Made by a program: the position numbers and the translations under genes
Notes under the pieces: generated by a model
Told to the model about the DNA's origin: nothing
Database searches by the model: none
What the model saw: the letters and a program-made list of their open reading frames with translations, nothing else
Shown: in pieces, positions 16,041 to 22,490 of the stretch
Layout of the letters: the number at the start of each line of letters is the position of its first letter
How positions within the stretch are numbered: position 1 is the first letter of the stretch
Assembly: GCA_023145955.1 (NCBI GenBank)
Contig: JAGLDA010000125.1
Coordinates: 1 to 22,490, forward strand
Origin: Bacteroidales bacterium
GTDB lineage: Bacteria; Bacteroidota; Bacteroidia; Bacteroidales; UBA1556
Length of the DNA stretch: 22,490 nt
Direction of reading: 5' to 3'

Positions 16041-16784
16041 ATGAAAAAACTTTTACTTTTATTATTTATAATATCATTATCACAAGTTGCAATATCACAA
16101 AAATTATATACGGGCGTATCTGGAGAAATGATTTTTGGGTTTTCTGACGCATCATATACTTCTGATGGTTCTGGCGTATTGAGCAACAACAAGCAGGGAA
16201 GCGTTACTGGCCCTATGAGATTTACTATATGGCTTCATTTAGGCTTATATACTCATTACGATTTCAATAAACACTTCGGTATATATACAGGTATCGTAAA
16301 CCGAAATATTGGTTTTATTACTAACGAAATGCCTTCAGAAAGCGGCCTTACTGATAAGGTAAAATGGAAGCGTAGAGCATACACATTAGGTATTCCATTG
16401 GCAATAAAATTTGGCAATCTCGAAAAAGGAATGTATATGTTTGCAGGAGCACAGTATGATATGCTATATCACTATAAAGAGAAAGAATTTCTTCCTTCTG
16501 GAAAGCGTAGATATACAGAATGGTTTTCTGACAGAGTAAATTTACTTATCCCATCAGTATTTGCTGGCATAACTTTCCCTGGAGGTTTAAGTGTGAAATT
16601 TACATATGAGTTAGGTGATATGATGAATAAAGATTTTGTATTAAATACAGATGCCGGAGCTATTAAACCTTATGATAATATGACTTCTCGCTTATTTTAT
16701 ACTTCTGTATACACAATGCTAACATGGAAAGATAGCTATACTCAAGTTACCAAAGAAGAGAAAAAACTTATGGCAGAGTATTAA
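16041..16784 (+). CDS. Predicted outer-membrane beta-barrel protein
   Basis: A 247-residue exported protein. The signal peptide MKKLLLLLFIISLSQVAISQ has probable cleavage after residue 20. The mature part fits the small outer-membrane barrel proteins common in Bacteroidota (OMP_b-brl type): LYTGVSGEMIFGFSDASY, then HLGLYTHYDFNKHFGIYTGI, YTLGIPLAIKF, MYMFAGAQYDMLYHY, and PSVFAGITFPGGLSVKFTYELG. These strands alternate hydrophobic and polar residues and are rich in Tyr, Phe and Gly. The usual terminal aromatic residue is absent, because the chain runs on with a charged tail ending in KKLMAEY. I do not recognise a specific function; PorT-family membership is possible but I could not establish it. 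It is transcribed alone and ends at a strong bidirectional terminator shared with glyA. Confidence 0.75.
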   Translation: MKKLLLLLFIISLSQVAISQKLYTGVSGEMIFGFSDASYTSDGSGVLSNNKQGSVTGPMRFTIWLHLGLYTHYDFNKHFGIYTGIVNRNIGFITNEMPSESGLTDKVKWKRRAYTLGIPLAIKFGNLEKGMYMFAGAQYDMLYHYKEKEFLPSGKRRYTEWFSDRVNLLIPSVFAGITFPGGLSVKFTYELGDMMNKDFVLNTDAGAIKPYDNMTSRLFYTSVYTMLTWKDSYTQVTKEEKKLMAEY

Positions 16785-16812
16785 AACTTAAATACTTACC
16801 AATAATAAACAG

Positions 16813-16854
16813 AAAAGCCATTATCAATACTATAAAGTAGCGATAATGGCTTTT
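16813..16854. terminator. Strong bidirectional rho-independent terminator
   Basis: A perfect 13-bp stem AAAAGCCATTATC/GATAATGGCTTTT (16813-16825 with 16842-16854) with a 16-nt loop. On the plus strand it ends in a run of five T; on the minus strand the complement of the AAAA arm gives the T run. It lies between the convergent barrel gene (stop at 16784) and glyA (stop at 16890) and should end both transcripts. Confidence 0.9.
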
Positions 16855-16889
16855 TCATTTGAGCATAATTCTATGCTATATTTCTACAA

Positions 16890-18170
16890 TTAGTATGCAA
16901 ACATTGAGAATGGACTCATAAAGTCATTCACCTCACCCCTAACTGCTTTAATAATATCCTCGTTATTTACATTAGAAATCACCTTATCAATCATTTCTAC
17001 GATTGGGCGCATATGCTCTTCTTTCATACCACGAGTAGTAATAGCTGGTGTTCCTACTCTCAATCCTGAAGTTTGGAATGGAGAACGGCTATCGAAAGGC
17101 ACCATGTTTTTATTAATAGTAATATCAGCTTGAACTAAAGTGTTCTCAACAATTTTGCCAGTAATTTCTGGAAACTTAGGGCGTAAATCTATCAGCATAC
17201 TATGGTTATCAGTACCATCAGAAATAACTTTATATCCCATATCCATAAAAGCAGTAGCCATTACTTTAGCATTTTTCTGCATTTGAATAGCATAATCCAT
17301 ATACGAATCTGTAAGAGCCTCACCAAAAGCTACAGCTTTAGCAGCAATTACATGCTCTAGTGGACCACCTTGTTGCCCTGGGAATACAGCAAAATTAAGA
17401 ACTGCCGACATCATTTTTGTAGCACCTTTAGGAGTTTTTATTCCAAAAGGATTCTCAAAATCTTTACCCATAAGAATCATACCTCCACGAGGCCCACGAA
17501 GTGTTTTGTGAGTGGTAGTAGTACAAATATGGCAATGGTGCATTGGATCGTTTAATAAACCTTTAGCAATAAGTCCAGCAGGGTGAGCGATGTCTGCCAT
17601 AAGAATAGCATCTACCTTATCGGCAATAGTACGCATACGTTCAAAATCCCAATCACGAGAGTAAGCAGAAGCACCCGCAATAATCATTTTTGGCTTATGC
17701 TCCAATGCCAACTTCTCCATTTCATCATAATCAACAGTACCAGTTTCTTCTTTTACATGATATGCTACTGGATTATAATTTATACCTGACAAATTTACTG
17801 GCGAACCGTGAGATAAATGTCCACCATGAGAAAGATCTAAGCCCATAAATGTATCTCCTGGCTTTAATACTGCAAAGAAAACTGCTGCATTTGCCTGAGC
17901 ACCAGAGTGAGGCTGCACATTTACATATTCAGCACCAAATAGTGCTTTTGCTCTATCTATTGCTAACTGCTCTGTTTGATCCACTATTTGACAACCACCA
18001 TAATACCTTTTTCCAGGATATCCTTCGGCATATTTATTTGTCAATACTGAGCCCATAGACTCCAATACCTGCTCACTAACAAAATTTTCACTAGCTATAA
18101 GTTCTATTCCATGAAGTTGGCGTAATCTCTCTTCTTCTATAAGGTCAAATATTTGCTGATCTCTTTCCAT
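16890..18170 (-). CDS. glyA: Serine hydroxymethyltransferase
   Basis: A 426-residue PLP enzyme that interconverts serine and glycine, passing a one-carbon unit to tetrahydrofolate; it is cytoplasmic. The family motifs are complete: GIELIASENFVSEQVLE (21-37), NKYAEGYPGKRYYGGC (45-60), VNVQPHSGAQANAAV, and the PLP-lysine motif TTTTHKTLRGPRGG with Lys222. The C-terminus includes SGLRVGTPAITTRG. The length matches bacterial GlyA (about 417-430). The start ATG at 18170 gives MERDQQIF, which fits other GlyA N-termini. It stands alone, with its own promoter (18225-18232, minus) and the shared terminator downstream. With GcvT it supplies the one-carbon folate pool. Confidence 0.98.
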   Translation of the reverse strand: MERDQQIFDLIEEERLRQLHGIELIASENFVSEQVLESMGSVLTNKYAEGYPGKRYYGGCQIVDQTEQLAIDRAKALFGAEYVNVQPHSGAQANAAVFFAVLKPGDTFMGLDLSHGGHLSHGSPVNLSGINYNPVAYHVKEETGTVDYDEMEKLALEHKPKMIIAGASAYSRDWDFERMRTIADKVDAILMADIAHPAGLIAKGLLNDPMHHCHICTTTTHKTLRGPRGGMILMGKDFENPFGIKTPKGATKMMSAVLNFAVFPGQQGGPLEHVIAAKAVAFGEALTDSYMDYAIQMQKNAKVMATAFMDMGYKVISDGTDNHSMLIDLRPKFPEITGKIVENTLVQADITINKNMVPFDSRSPFQTSGLRVGTPAITTRGMKEEHMRPIVEMIDKVISNVNNEDIIKAVRGEVNDFMSPFSMFAY

Positions 18171-18224
18171 TTTATTTTGTATTTAAATATATTTCTTAAA
18201 ATATTATATTTCAAATTTAAAGTG

Positions 18225-18232
18225 CAAATCTA
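18225..18232 (-). promoter_or_regulatory. Bacteroidota -7 promoter element for glyA
   Basis: The minus strand reads TAGATTTG followed by C, an exact TAnnTTTG match about 55 bp before the glyA ATG. A second exact match, TAAATTTG, lies at 18212-18219 on the same strand; I prefer the upstream copy because of the C that follows. Confidence 0.5.
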
Positions 18233-18375
18233 ATGATAATTTTCTGATTCTATTTCTTAACAATTTATAATAATCTATTATCTATAATTGATTTTTAGCA
18301 ATATAAAAAAAACGAATAATAATCAATATGTTGGCTAATAAAATGAAATCAATGGAAAATAAATAGTAAAAGAAT

Positions 18376-18395
18376 AGGTTGTATATTTGCAACCT
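18376..18395 (+). promoter_or_regulatory. -7 promoter element of the ostA-like gene, bracketed by an inverted repeat
   Basis: The exact -7 box TATATTTG (18382-18389) is flanked directly on both sides by the arms of a perfect 6-bp inverted repeat, AGGTTG (18376-18381) and CAACCT (18390-18395). The spacer between the arms is exactly the 8-bp box. The leader to the ATG at 18466 is about 71 nt. The repeat could be a repressor operator over the promoter, or chance. Confidence 0.55.
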
Positions 18396-18465
18396 TAATA
18401 AAATAATTAAGCGTTTTATTAAATAATAAAGCCAATAATTTTAAAACATAACTATTATTAAATTA

Positions 18466-19980
18466 ATGAGACATTTCCTTTTACTATCAATATTACTTAT
18501 TGGTATTAATATAAGCGCACAAAGAGGGACAAAAGTACAGCTTGTAAAAGCTGGTTCTCTTAAAGCTAGCGTTTATAATGGAAAGAATGCGCAAAAATTG
18601 ACCAAGGGGGTTATTTTTAAACATGGAGATAATACCATGTACTGTAATATTGCATACTTTTATAATAGTGATAATGACTTTGATGCTTTTGGTGATGTTA
18701 GAATAGTTGACCGCCAAGGAATGGTAATTTACGGCGATACTATGCACTATATTGGAAATCGTGCTCTAGCAAAGATTAGAAATAATGTTAGCATGATAGA
18801 TAAAGATATGACGCTTTATACCGATTATCTAGATTATTTTACAAAATCTAAAAAAGCCATGTACTTTAATGGTGGTAAGATTGTAGATAAAGATAATACA
18901 TTAACATCAGTTTTAGGTTATTACTTTAGCCGATCAAAAACTTACCATTTTAGGCGCAATGTAGTATTAGTTAACCCTGATTACACAATGTATTCGGATA
19001 CTCTTACTTTTAAGAGCAAAATAAATACTGCCTTTTTTAATGGCTCTACCACAATTATTAGTGACGATAATTCCATATTCTGCAAAGAGGGATGGTATAA
19101 TACTGGTACTGATCAAGCTAGTTTTAATAATCAGGCATTATTACAAAATGATAATCAGAAACTATGGGCTGATAGCTTATATTATGACAGAAATATTGGT
19201 TTTGGGCAAGGTTTTAATAATGTTATACTCTTTGATTCAGTAAAAAATATTATTGTAAAAGGAAACTATGCCGAATACTACGAGCATGGTGGATTGTCTT
19301 TTTTTACTAATCATAGCCAAGCAATAATCATTGATGAGGAAAAGGATTCGCTGTATTTACATGGCGATACATTAATGTTAGAAACAGACACAAATCAAGA
19401 AGCAAAAACTTTTTATGTATATAATCATACGCAGTTTTATAAAAGCAACCTTCAAGGAAAGTGTGACTCCTTAGTTTATTACTTACAAGACTCCATGCTA
19501 ACCATGTACTCTCGCCCTTTAATATGGGGAGAAAATAGTCAAATCTCGGGAAAGAAAATTAGAGTATATATGGCAAATGGAGATATTGATAAAATATATA
19601 TCGACACTAATTCTTTTGTATTGCAGCATGATAGTTTGGAGTACTATAATCAGGTTTCAGGTAGGAATATGCTTGTGCACTTTATGGATGGCACAATGAA
19701 TTATGTGGATGTACTTGAAAATGCTCAAAGCATATATTTTGTTAGAGAAGAGGACAGTACGCTTTCTGGTGTAAACTTAGGGGCTTCAAGTGATATGAGA
19801 ATAGAATTTATTCCTGGTGGAGTAAGTAATATTGTATATTTAAGTCGTGTAAAGGCTAGCCTAAACCCTGTTGAAAAATTATCGAAAAGAGCATTATATC
19901 TTAGAGGATTTAAATCATATTTGCATTGGCGGCCAAGAATAAAAGAAGAGATTTTTATTTGGGAGCCTATTAACGATTAA
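18466..19980 (+). CDS. OstA/LptA-like organic solvent tolerance family protein
   Basis: A 504-residue exported protein. The signal peptide MRHFLLLSILLIGINISAQ has cleavage near residue 19. The body repeats the short beta pattern of OstA/LptA-type folds, in which each turn contains a phrase like DTMHYIGNRALAKIRNNV, LYTDYLDYFTKSKKAMYFNGGK, YSDTLTFKSKINTAFFNGST or WADSLYYDRNIGFGQG. Such proteins form a beta-jellyroll path for lipopolysaccharide across the periplasm (LptA) or the N-domain of LptD. In Bacteroidota a long OstA-like protein of this size is common, and its exact place in LPS transport is less well defined. A role in LPS export is therefore a family-based inference. It has its own promoter and is followed 39 bp later by the C10 protease gene, with a small hairpin between. 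Confidence 0.85.
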   Translation: MRHFLLLSILLIGINISAQRGTKVQLVKAGSLKASVYNGKNAQKLTKGVIFKHGDNTMYCNIAYFYNSDNDFDAFGDVRIVDRQGMVIYGDTMHYIGNRALAKIRNNVSMIDKDMTLYTDYLDYFTKSKKAMYFNGGKIVDKDNTLTSVLGYYFSRSKTYHFRRNVVLVNPDYTMYSDTLTFKSKINTAFFNGSTTIISDDNSIFCKEGWYNTGTDQASFNNQALLQNDNQKLWADSLYYDRNIGFGQGFNNVILFDSVKNIIVKGNYAEYYEHGGLSFFTNHSQAIIIDEEKDSLYLHGDTLMLETDTNQEAKTFYVYNHTQFYKSNLQGKCDSLVYYLQDSMLTMYSRPLIWGENSQISGKKIRVYMANGDIDKIYIDTNSFVLQHDSLEYYNQVSGRNMLVHFMDGTMNYVDVLENAQSIYFVREEDSTLSGVNLGASSDMRIEFIPGGVSNIVYLSRVKASLNPVEKLSKRALYLRGFKSYLHWRPRIKEEIFIWEPIND

Positions 19981-19983
19981 TAA

Positions 19984-20003
19984 AATAGCATTATTTTGCT
20001 ATT
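19984..20003 (+). other. Small hairpin between ostA-like and C10 protease genes
   Basis: AATAGCA (19984-19990) pairs perfectly with TGCTATT (19997-20003) across a 6-nt loop, 3 bp after the ostA-like stop codon. No T run follows, so it is a poor terminator. It may protect the upstream mRNA end or tune expression of the protease gene if the two are co-transcribed. Confidence 0.4.
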
Positions 20004-20019
20004 ATCAGAAAAACTATTT

Positions 20020-22119
20020 ATGAAGAACCTAATAACACTTATAGCATTTTTACTAATTTCAATATTTGCTTTTGCTGATTTTGTACCTAAGAATATTGCA
20101 GAAAAAGCAGCATTAAATTACATTAAGGCATATTATCATCATATTGAAAAAGACGGTAGTAAGATATTAATATCTAACACCATTGAGAAAAGTTATAATA
20201 ATACAATAGTTTATTATACTGTTGTTTTTAATAATGACAATTTTGTACATATTGCTGCTGATGATGCATCATACCCAATACTTGGATTTAGTATTGATGG
20301 GAAAATAAACAAAGAGTTGAATGCCGAAAACTATGATAGCTGGATGCTACAATATGCTGAAGCGGTATTTGAAATAAAAGAAAAGAATTTAGTTGCAACA
20401 CTAGACATAGAGGACAAGTGGAGTAGTATTACTAAAACTGATAAAGGTATTTTCCTTGACTCAAAATCAATTAGCCCTTTATTGCTAAGCAAATGGAATC
20501 AAGACAGTCCGTATAATTCTGAATGCCCAATTGATGCTGCTGGACCCGGCGGAAGGGTATATGCTGGATGTGTAGCTGTAGCCATGGCGCAGATACTGTA
20601 CTATTACCGTTATCCAGAATATGGCACTGGCTCTCATTCATATAACCATAGTGTTTATGGCAACCAAACTGCAAATTTTGGATCCACAAATTATAAATGG
20701 AACGAAATGCAAAACCAGATGGGTTATGGTGGTAATTTTGAAATAGCACAACTATTACAACATTTAGGAATTAGTGTAGATATGGGTTATTCTGCTGCTG
20801 GATCTGGAGCGTATTCATTTACCGTTCCCTCAGCATTAACCAATTATTTTGGATATCAAACTGGCGCAGTACTTAAACATCGCAACGATTATTCTCAAAC
20901 TCAATGGAATAGCCTTATAACAACTAGTTTGGACAATAAAATACCACTTTACTACCATGGTAGAGATAGCCAAGGCAATGCTGGTCATGCTTTTAATTTA
21001 GATGGTTATCAAGGCTCTGATTTTTTTCATTTTAATTGGGGCTGGGGAGGTTCTTACGATGGTTTCTATTACTTATCGCAACTGAATCCTGGAGGAAGCG
21101 ATTTTTCTTCAGGCCAAGGAGCAGTTTTTAATATATATCCAGCAAATAATTATCCAGAATATTGCAATACAACTACGCAAACAATAACTGCAAAAAAAGG
21201 AACAATAACCGATCAAAGTGGACCAAGTGATTATTTACCAAACTCAGACTGCCAATGGCTAATCCAGCCAAATGGAAATATTGAAAAAATAAAATTTGAT
21301 TTCAATAAATTTGAATTGGCAAGTGATGATACTCTTTATTTTTATGATGGAGCGAGTACTTCCTCTCCACTATTGGCTAAGTATAGTGGAAATACAATCC
21401 CAAGTTCATTAACATCAACCGTTAATTCCGTACTGATAAAACTATCTTCTACATCAAGCAACGAAGGCGATGGTTTTTTTATATCGTACAGCTCAATATA
21501 TTACACTTATTGTAATGGCACAATGATAATTACTGACTCTATTGCTTCAATTTCTGATGGATCGGGCAGCAGCCCTTATAATAATAATTCACTATGCAAA
21601 TGGTATATTAAACCAACAAATGGACTTCCAATAAAGCTAAGTTTTGATAGTTTTGATACTGAAGCAGGCGTTGACTTTGTCAAAATTTATAATCCAGAAC
21701 CAACGCCTTCAGAATTATTGGCAATATATTCAGGTAATAACATCCCTCAGTCAGTAATATCGCCTAGTGGCAAAATGCTTATTACATTTATAACTAATCC
21801 TAATAATACAAATCAAGGGTGGAGTGCAAGTTATATTACTGCAGATGACGTAAGTATTGAAAAAATAAACAAAATAGATCCTTATATTATTTATCCTAAT
21901 CCCACAAAAGACTATATTCATATCTCTAATAATGGAATAAATCCCATCGAAGATATATCCATTTTCTCTATAAATGGAAAGTTAATAATTAGAAGCCCTC
22001 AAAATGATTTAAATAGAACTAATATAGAAATTGATTTGCAGGGGCTCTCTGAAGGTATTTATTTTATCCATATAAAGGATAAAGAAACTGTTTTTGTGAA
22101 AAAATTAATCATTTTATAG
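20020..22119 (+). CDS. Secreted C10 (streptopain-type) cysteine protease with two CUB-like domains and T9SS sorting domain
   Basis: I place the start at ATG 20020 (699 residues), not the TTG at 19996, because MKNLITLIAFLLISIFAFADF is then a proper signal peptide. Next comes a propeptide of the streptopain-inhibitor type (about 22-125; VVFNNDNFVHIAADDASYPI). The C10 peptidase follows: GCVAVAMAQILYYY with catalytic Cys184, and GHAFNLDGYQGSDFFHFNWGW with catalytic His323. Two CUB-like domains start near Cys382 and Cys498. The first keeps YDG in LYFYDGAS; the second has YNP at that place. The last 80 residues, from YPNPTKDYIHIS (about residue 624), are a T9SS type A sorting domain ending in GIYFIHIKDKETVFVKKLIIL-type residues. 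The product is expected to be exported by T9SS, cleaved by PorU, and to act on proteins at the cell surface or outside. Confidence 0.92.
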   Translation: MKNLITLIAFLLISIFAFADFVPKNIAEKAALNYIKAYYHHIEKDGSKILISNTIEKSYNNTIVYYTVVFNNDNFVHIAADDASYPILGFSIDGKINKELNAENYDSWMLQYAEAVFEIKEKNLVATLDIEDKWSSITKTDKGIFLDSKSISPLLLSKWNQDSPYNSECPIDAAGPGGRVYAGCVAVAMAQILYYYRYPEYGTGSHSYNHSVYGNQTANFGSTNYKWNEMQNQMGYGGNFEIAQLLQHLGISVDMGYSAAGSGAYSFTVPSALTNYFGYQTGAVLKHRNDYSQTQWNSLITTSLDNKIPLYYHGRDSQGNAGHAFNLDGYQGSDFFHFNWGWGGSYDGFYYLSQLNPGGSDFSSGQGAVFNIYPANNYPEYCNTTTQTITAKKGTITDQSGPSDYLPNSDCQWLIQPNGNIEKIKFDFNKFELASDDTLYFYDGASTSSPLLAKYSGNTIPSSLTSTVNSVLIKLSSTSSNEGDGFFISYSSIYYTYCNGTMIITDSIASISDGSGSSPYNNNSLCKWYIKPTNGLPIKLSFDSFDTEAGVDFVKIYNPEPTPSELLAIYSGNNIPQSVISPSGKMLITFITNPNNTNQGWSASYITADDVSIEKINKIDPYIIYPNPTKDYIHISNNGINPIEDISIFSINGKLIIRSPQNDLNRTNIEIDLQGLSEGIYFIHIKDKETVFVKKLIIL

Positions 22120-22398
22120 GTATTTATTCCGTTAAGGTATTATTTTTAACTCTTTATATTTTAAATAATATAAATGTATCACCTAGATATACAGCTCTGT
22201 TTTTTAGCATATTATATACTACACACTTATAGTATATATAATAAATAGCATCTAAAAAAACAGTTGTTCAAAAGCACAGAAAACAGTTATAAGAATAATT
22301 AACATTCTAATATACAAGTATTAATGCCCAGTATTAAAATTAAGCATATTTTTGTAACCGTTAAAAATTAATCAAAACTAATAATCAAAAAATTACTT
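22120..22398. other. Intergenic region before the MscS-like gene
   Basis: A 279-bp AT-rich gap. It contains an 8-bp inverted repeat TATATACT/AGTATATA (22213-22220 with 22231-22238, 10-nt loop) with no T tract after it, and a -7 box near the right end. I see no convincing terminator for the protease gene and no ORF. Confidence 0.5.
22347..22354 (+). promoter_or_regulatory. Bacteroidota -7 promoter element for the MscS-like gene
   Basis: TATTTTTG is an exact TAnnTTTG match 44 bp before the ATG at 22399, giving a leader of about 39 nt. It is followed by T, not C. Confidence 0.5.
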
Positions 22399-22490
22399 AT
22401 GGAAAACGTTGACTTATATTATGAGCATGCAATTACCTTTATAATGGATTTTGGCCCAAAATTAATTGGTGCTATTTTAGTCTTATTTAT
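22399..22490 (+). CDS. N-terminus of a probable MscS-family mechanosensitive channel (partial)
   Basis: Only 30 codons lie in the window. They read MENVDLYYEHAITFIMDFGP, then KLIGAILVLF, running into what looks like the first membrane helix. A short charged start, an amphipathic stretch, and a P-K-L before a hydrophobic helix of small residues are typical of small MscS homologues (about 270-290 residues) in Bacteroidota, which release solutes under osmotic downshock. The MscS pore helix and beta domain would lie beyond the right edge, so this rests on N-terminal resemblance only. The start ATG follows an A-rich leader with a -7 box upstream. Confidence 0.6.
   Translation, partial: MENVDLYYEHAITFIMDFGPKLIGAILVLF

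Noticed and set aside
19996..20019. TTG start giving an eight-residue longer C10 protease
   Set aside because: It puts a charged segment before a signal peptide that begins properly at ATG 20020, and the TTG lies in a hairpin loop.
22213..22238. AT-only-type hairpin as terminator of the C10 protease gene
   Set aside because: The stem has a single G-C pair, is about 95 bp past the stop codon and has no T tract after it. Such repeats are expected by chance in DNA this AT-rich.
1..22490. Search for CRISPR arrays, insertion sequences, tRNA genes, toxin-antitoxin pairs and phage-defence genes
   Set aside because: I saw no regularly spaced repeats, terminal inverted repeats with a transposase, cloverleaf-like segments or defence-type protein motifs. 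All long open frames are explained by the listed genes or are their shadows.

Overview
The window reads as chromosomal DNA of a member of the Bacteroidota. It is strongly AT-rich and holds type IX secretion (T9SS) and gliding-type genes: a PorU sortase, a PorP/SprF protein and a GldJ-like lipoprotein. One predicted cargo protein has a T9SS C-terminal sorting domain. Most transcription units are preceded by the Bacteroidota-type -7 box TAnnTTTG, and start codons lack Shine-Dalgarno sequences. I cannot resolve the order from the sequence. I see no tRNA, rRNA, insertion sequence, CRISPR array or phage gene.

Layout. (1) 1-5793: T9SS block. A PorP/SprF-family gene and a gldJ-like gene (cut by the left edge) lie on the minus strand, and porU is divergent on the plus strand. 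(2) 5798-8187, minus: an MBOAT acyltransferase followed by an SGNH-like envelope protein, a probable two-gene polysaccharide O-acetylation cassette, convergent with porU. (3) 8368-10829, minus: gcvT, a terminator, then rimM and a TrmN6-type tRNA methyltransferase. (4) 11040-14222, plus: a membrane nucleotide-sugar dehydratase of the WbpM/PglF/CapD type, then a secreted M64 metallopeptidase. (5) 14260-15666, minus: a cytoplasmic TPR protein. (6) 16041-16784, plus: a small predicted outer-membrane barrel protein. (7) 16890-18170, minus: glyA. (8) 18466-22119, plus: an OstA/LptA-like protein, then a secreted C10 cysteine protease with two CUB-like domains and a T9SS tail. (9) 22399-end, plus: the first 30 codons of a probable MscS-type channel.

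How they fit together. PorU removes C-terminal sorting domains from T9SS cargo at the cell surface, and the C10 protease at the right end is a predicted substrate. The sugar dehydratase, the OstA-like protein and the MBOAT/SGNH pair all point to building and modifying surface glycans or LPS. In known T9SS bacteria, cargo is anchored to such glycans, but a direct link here is inference. gcvT and glyA both feed the glycine/folate one-carbon pool but have separate promoters. Most of the window is ordinary core genome. The less ordinary points are the acetylation cassette beside porU, the C10-CUB-CUB-sorting-domain protease, and an inverted repeat that exactly brackets the -7 box of the ostA-like gene.
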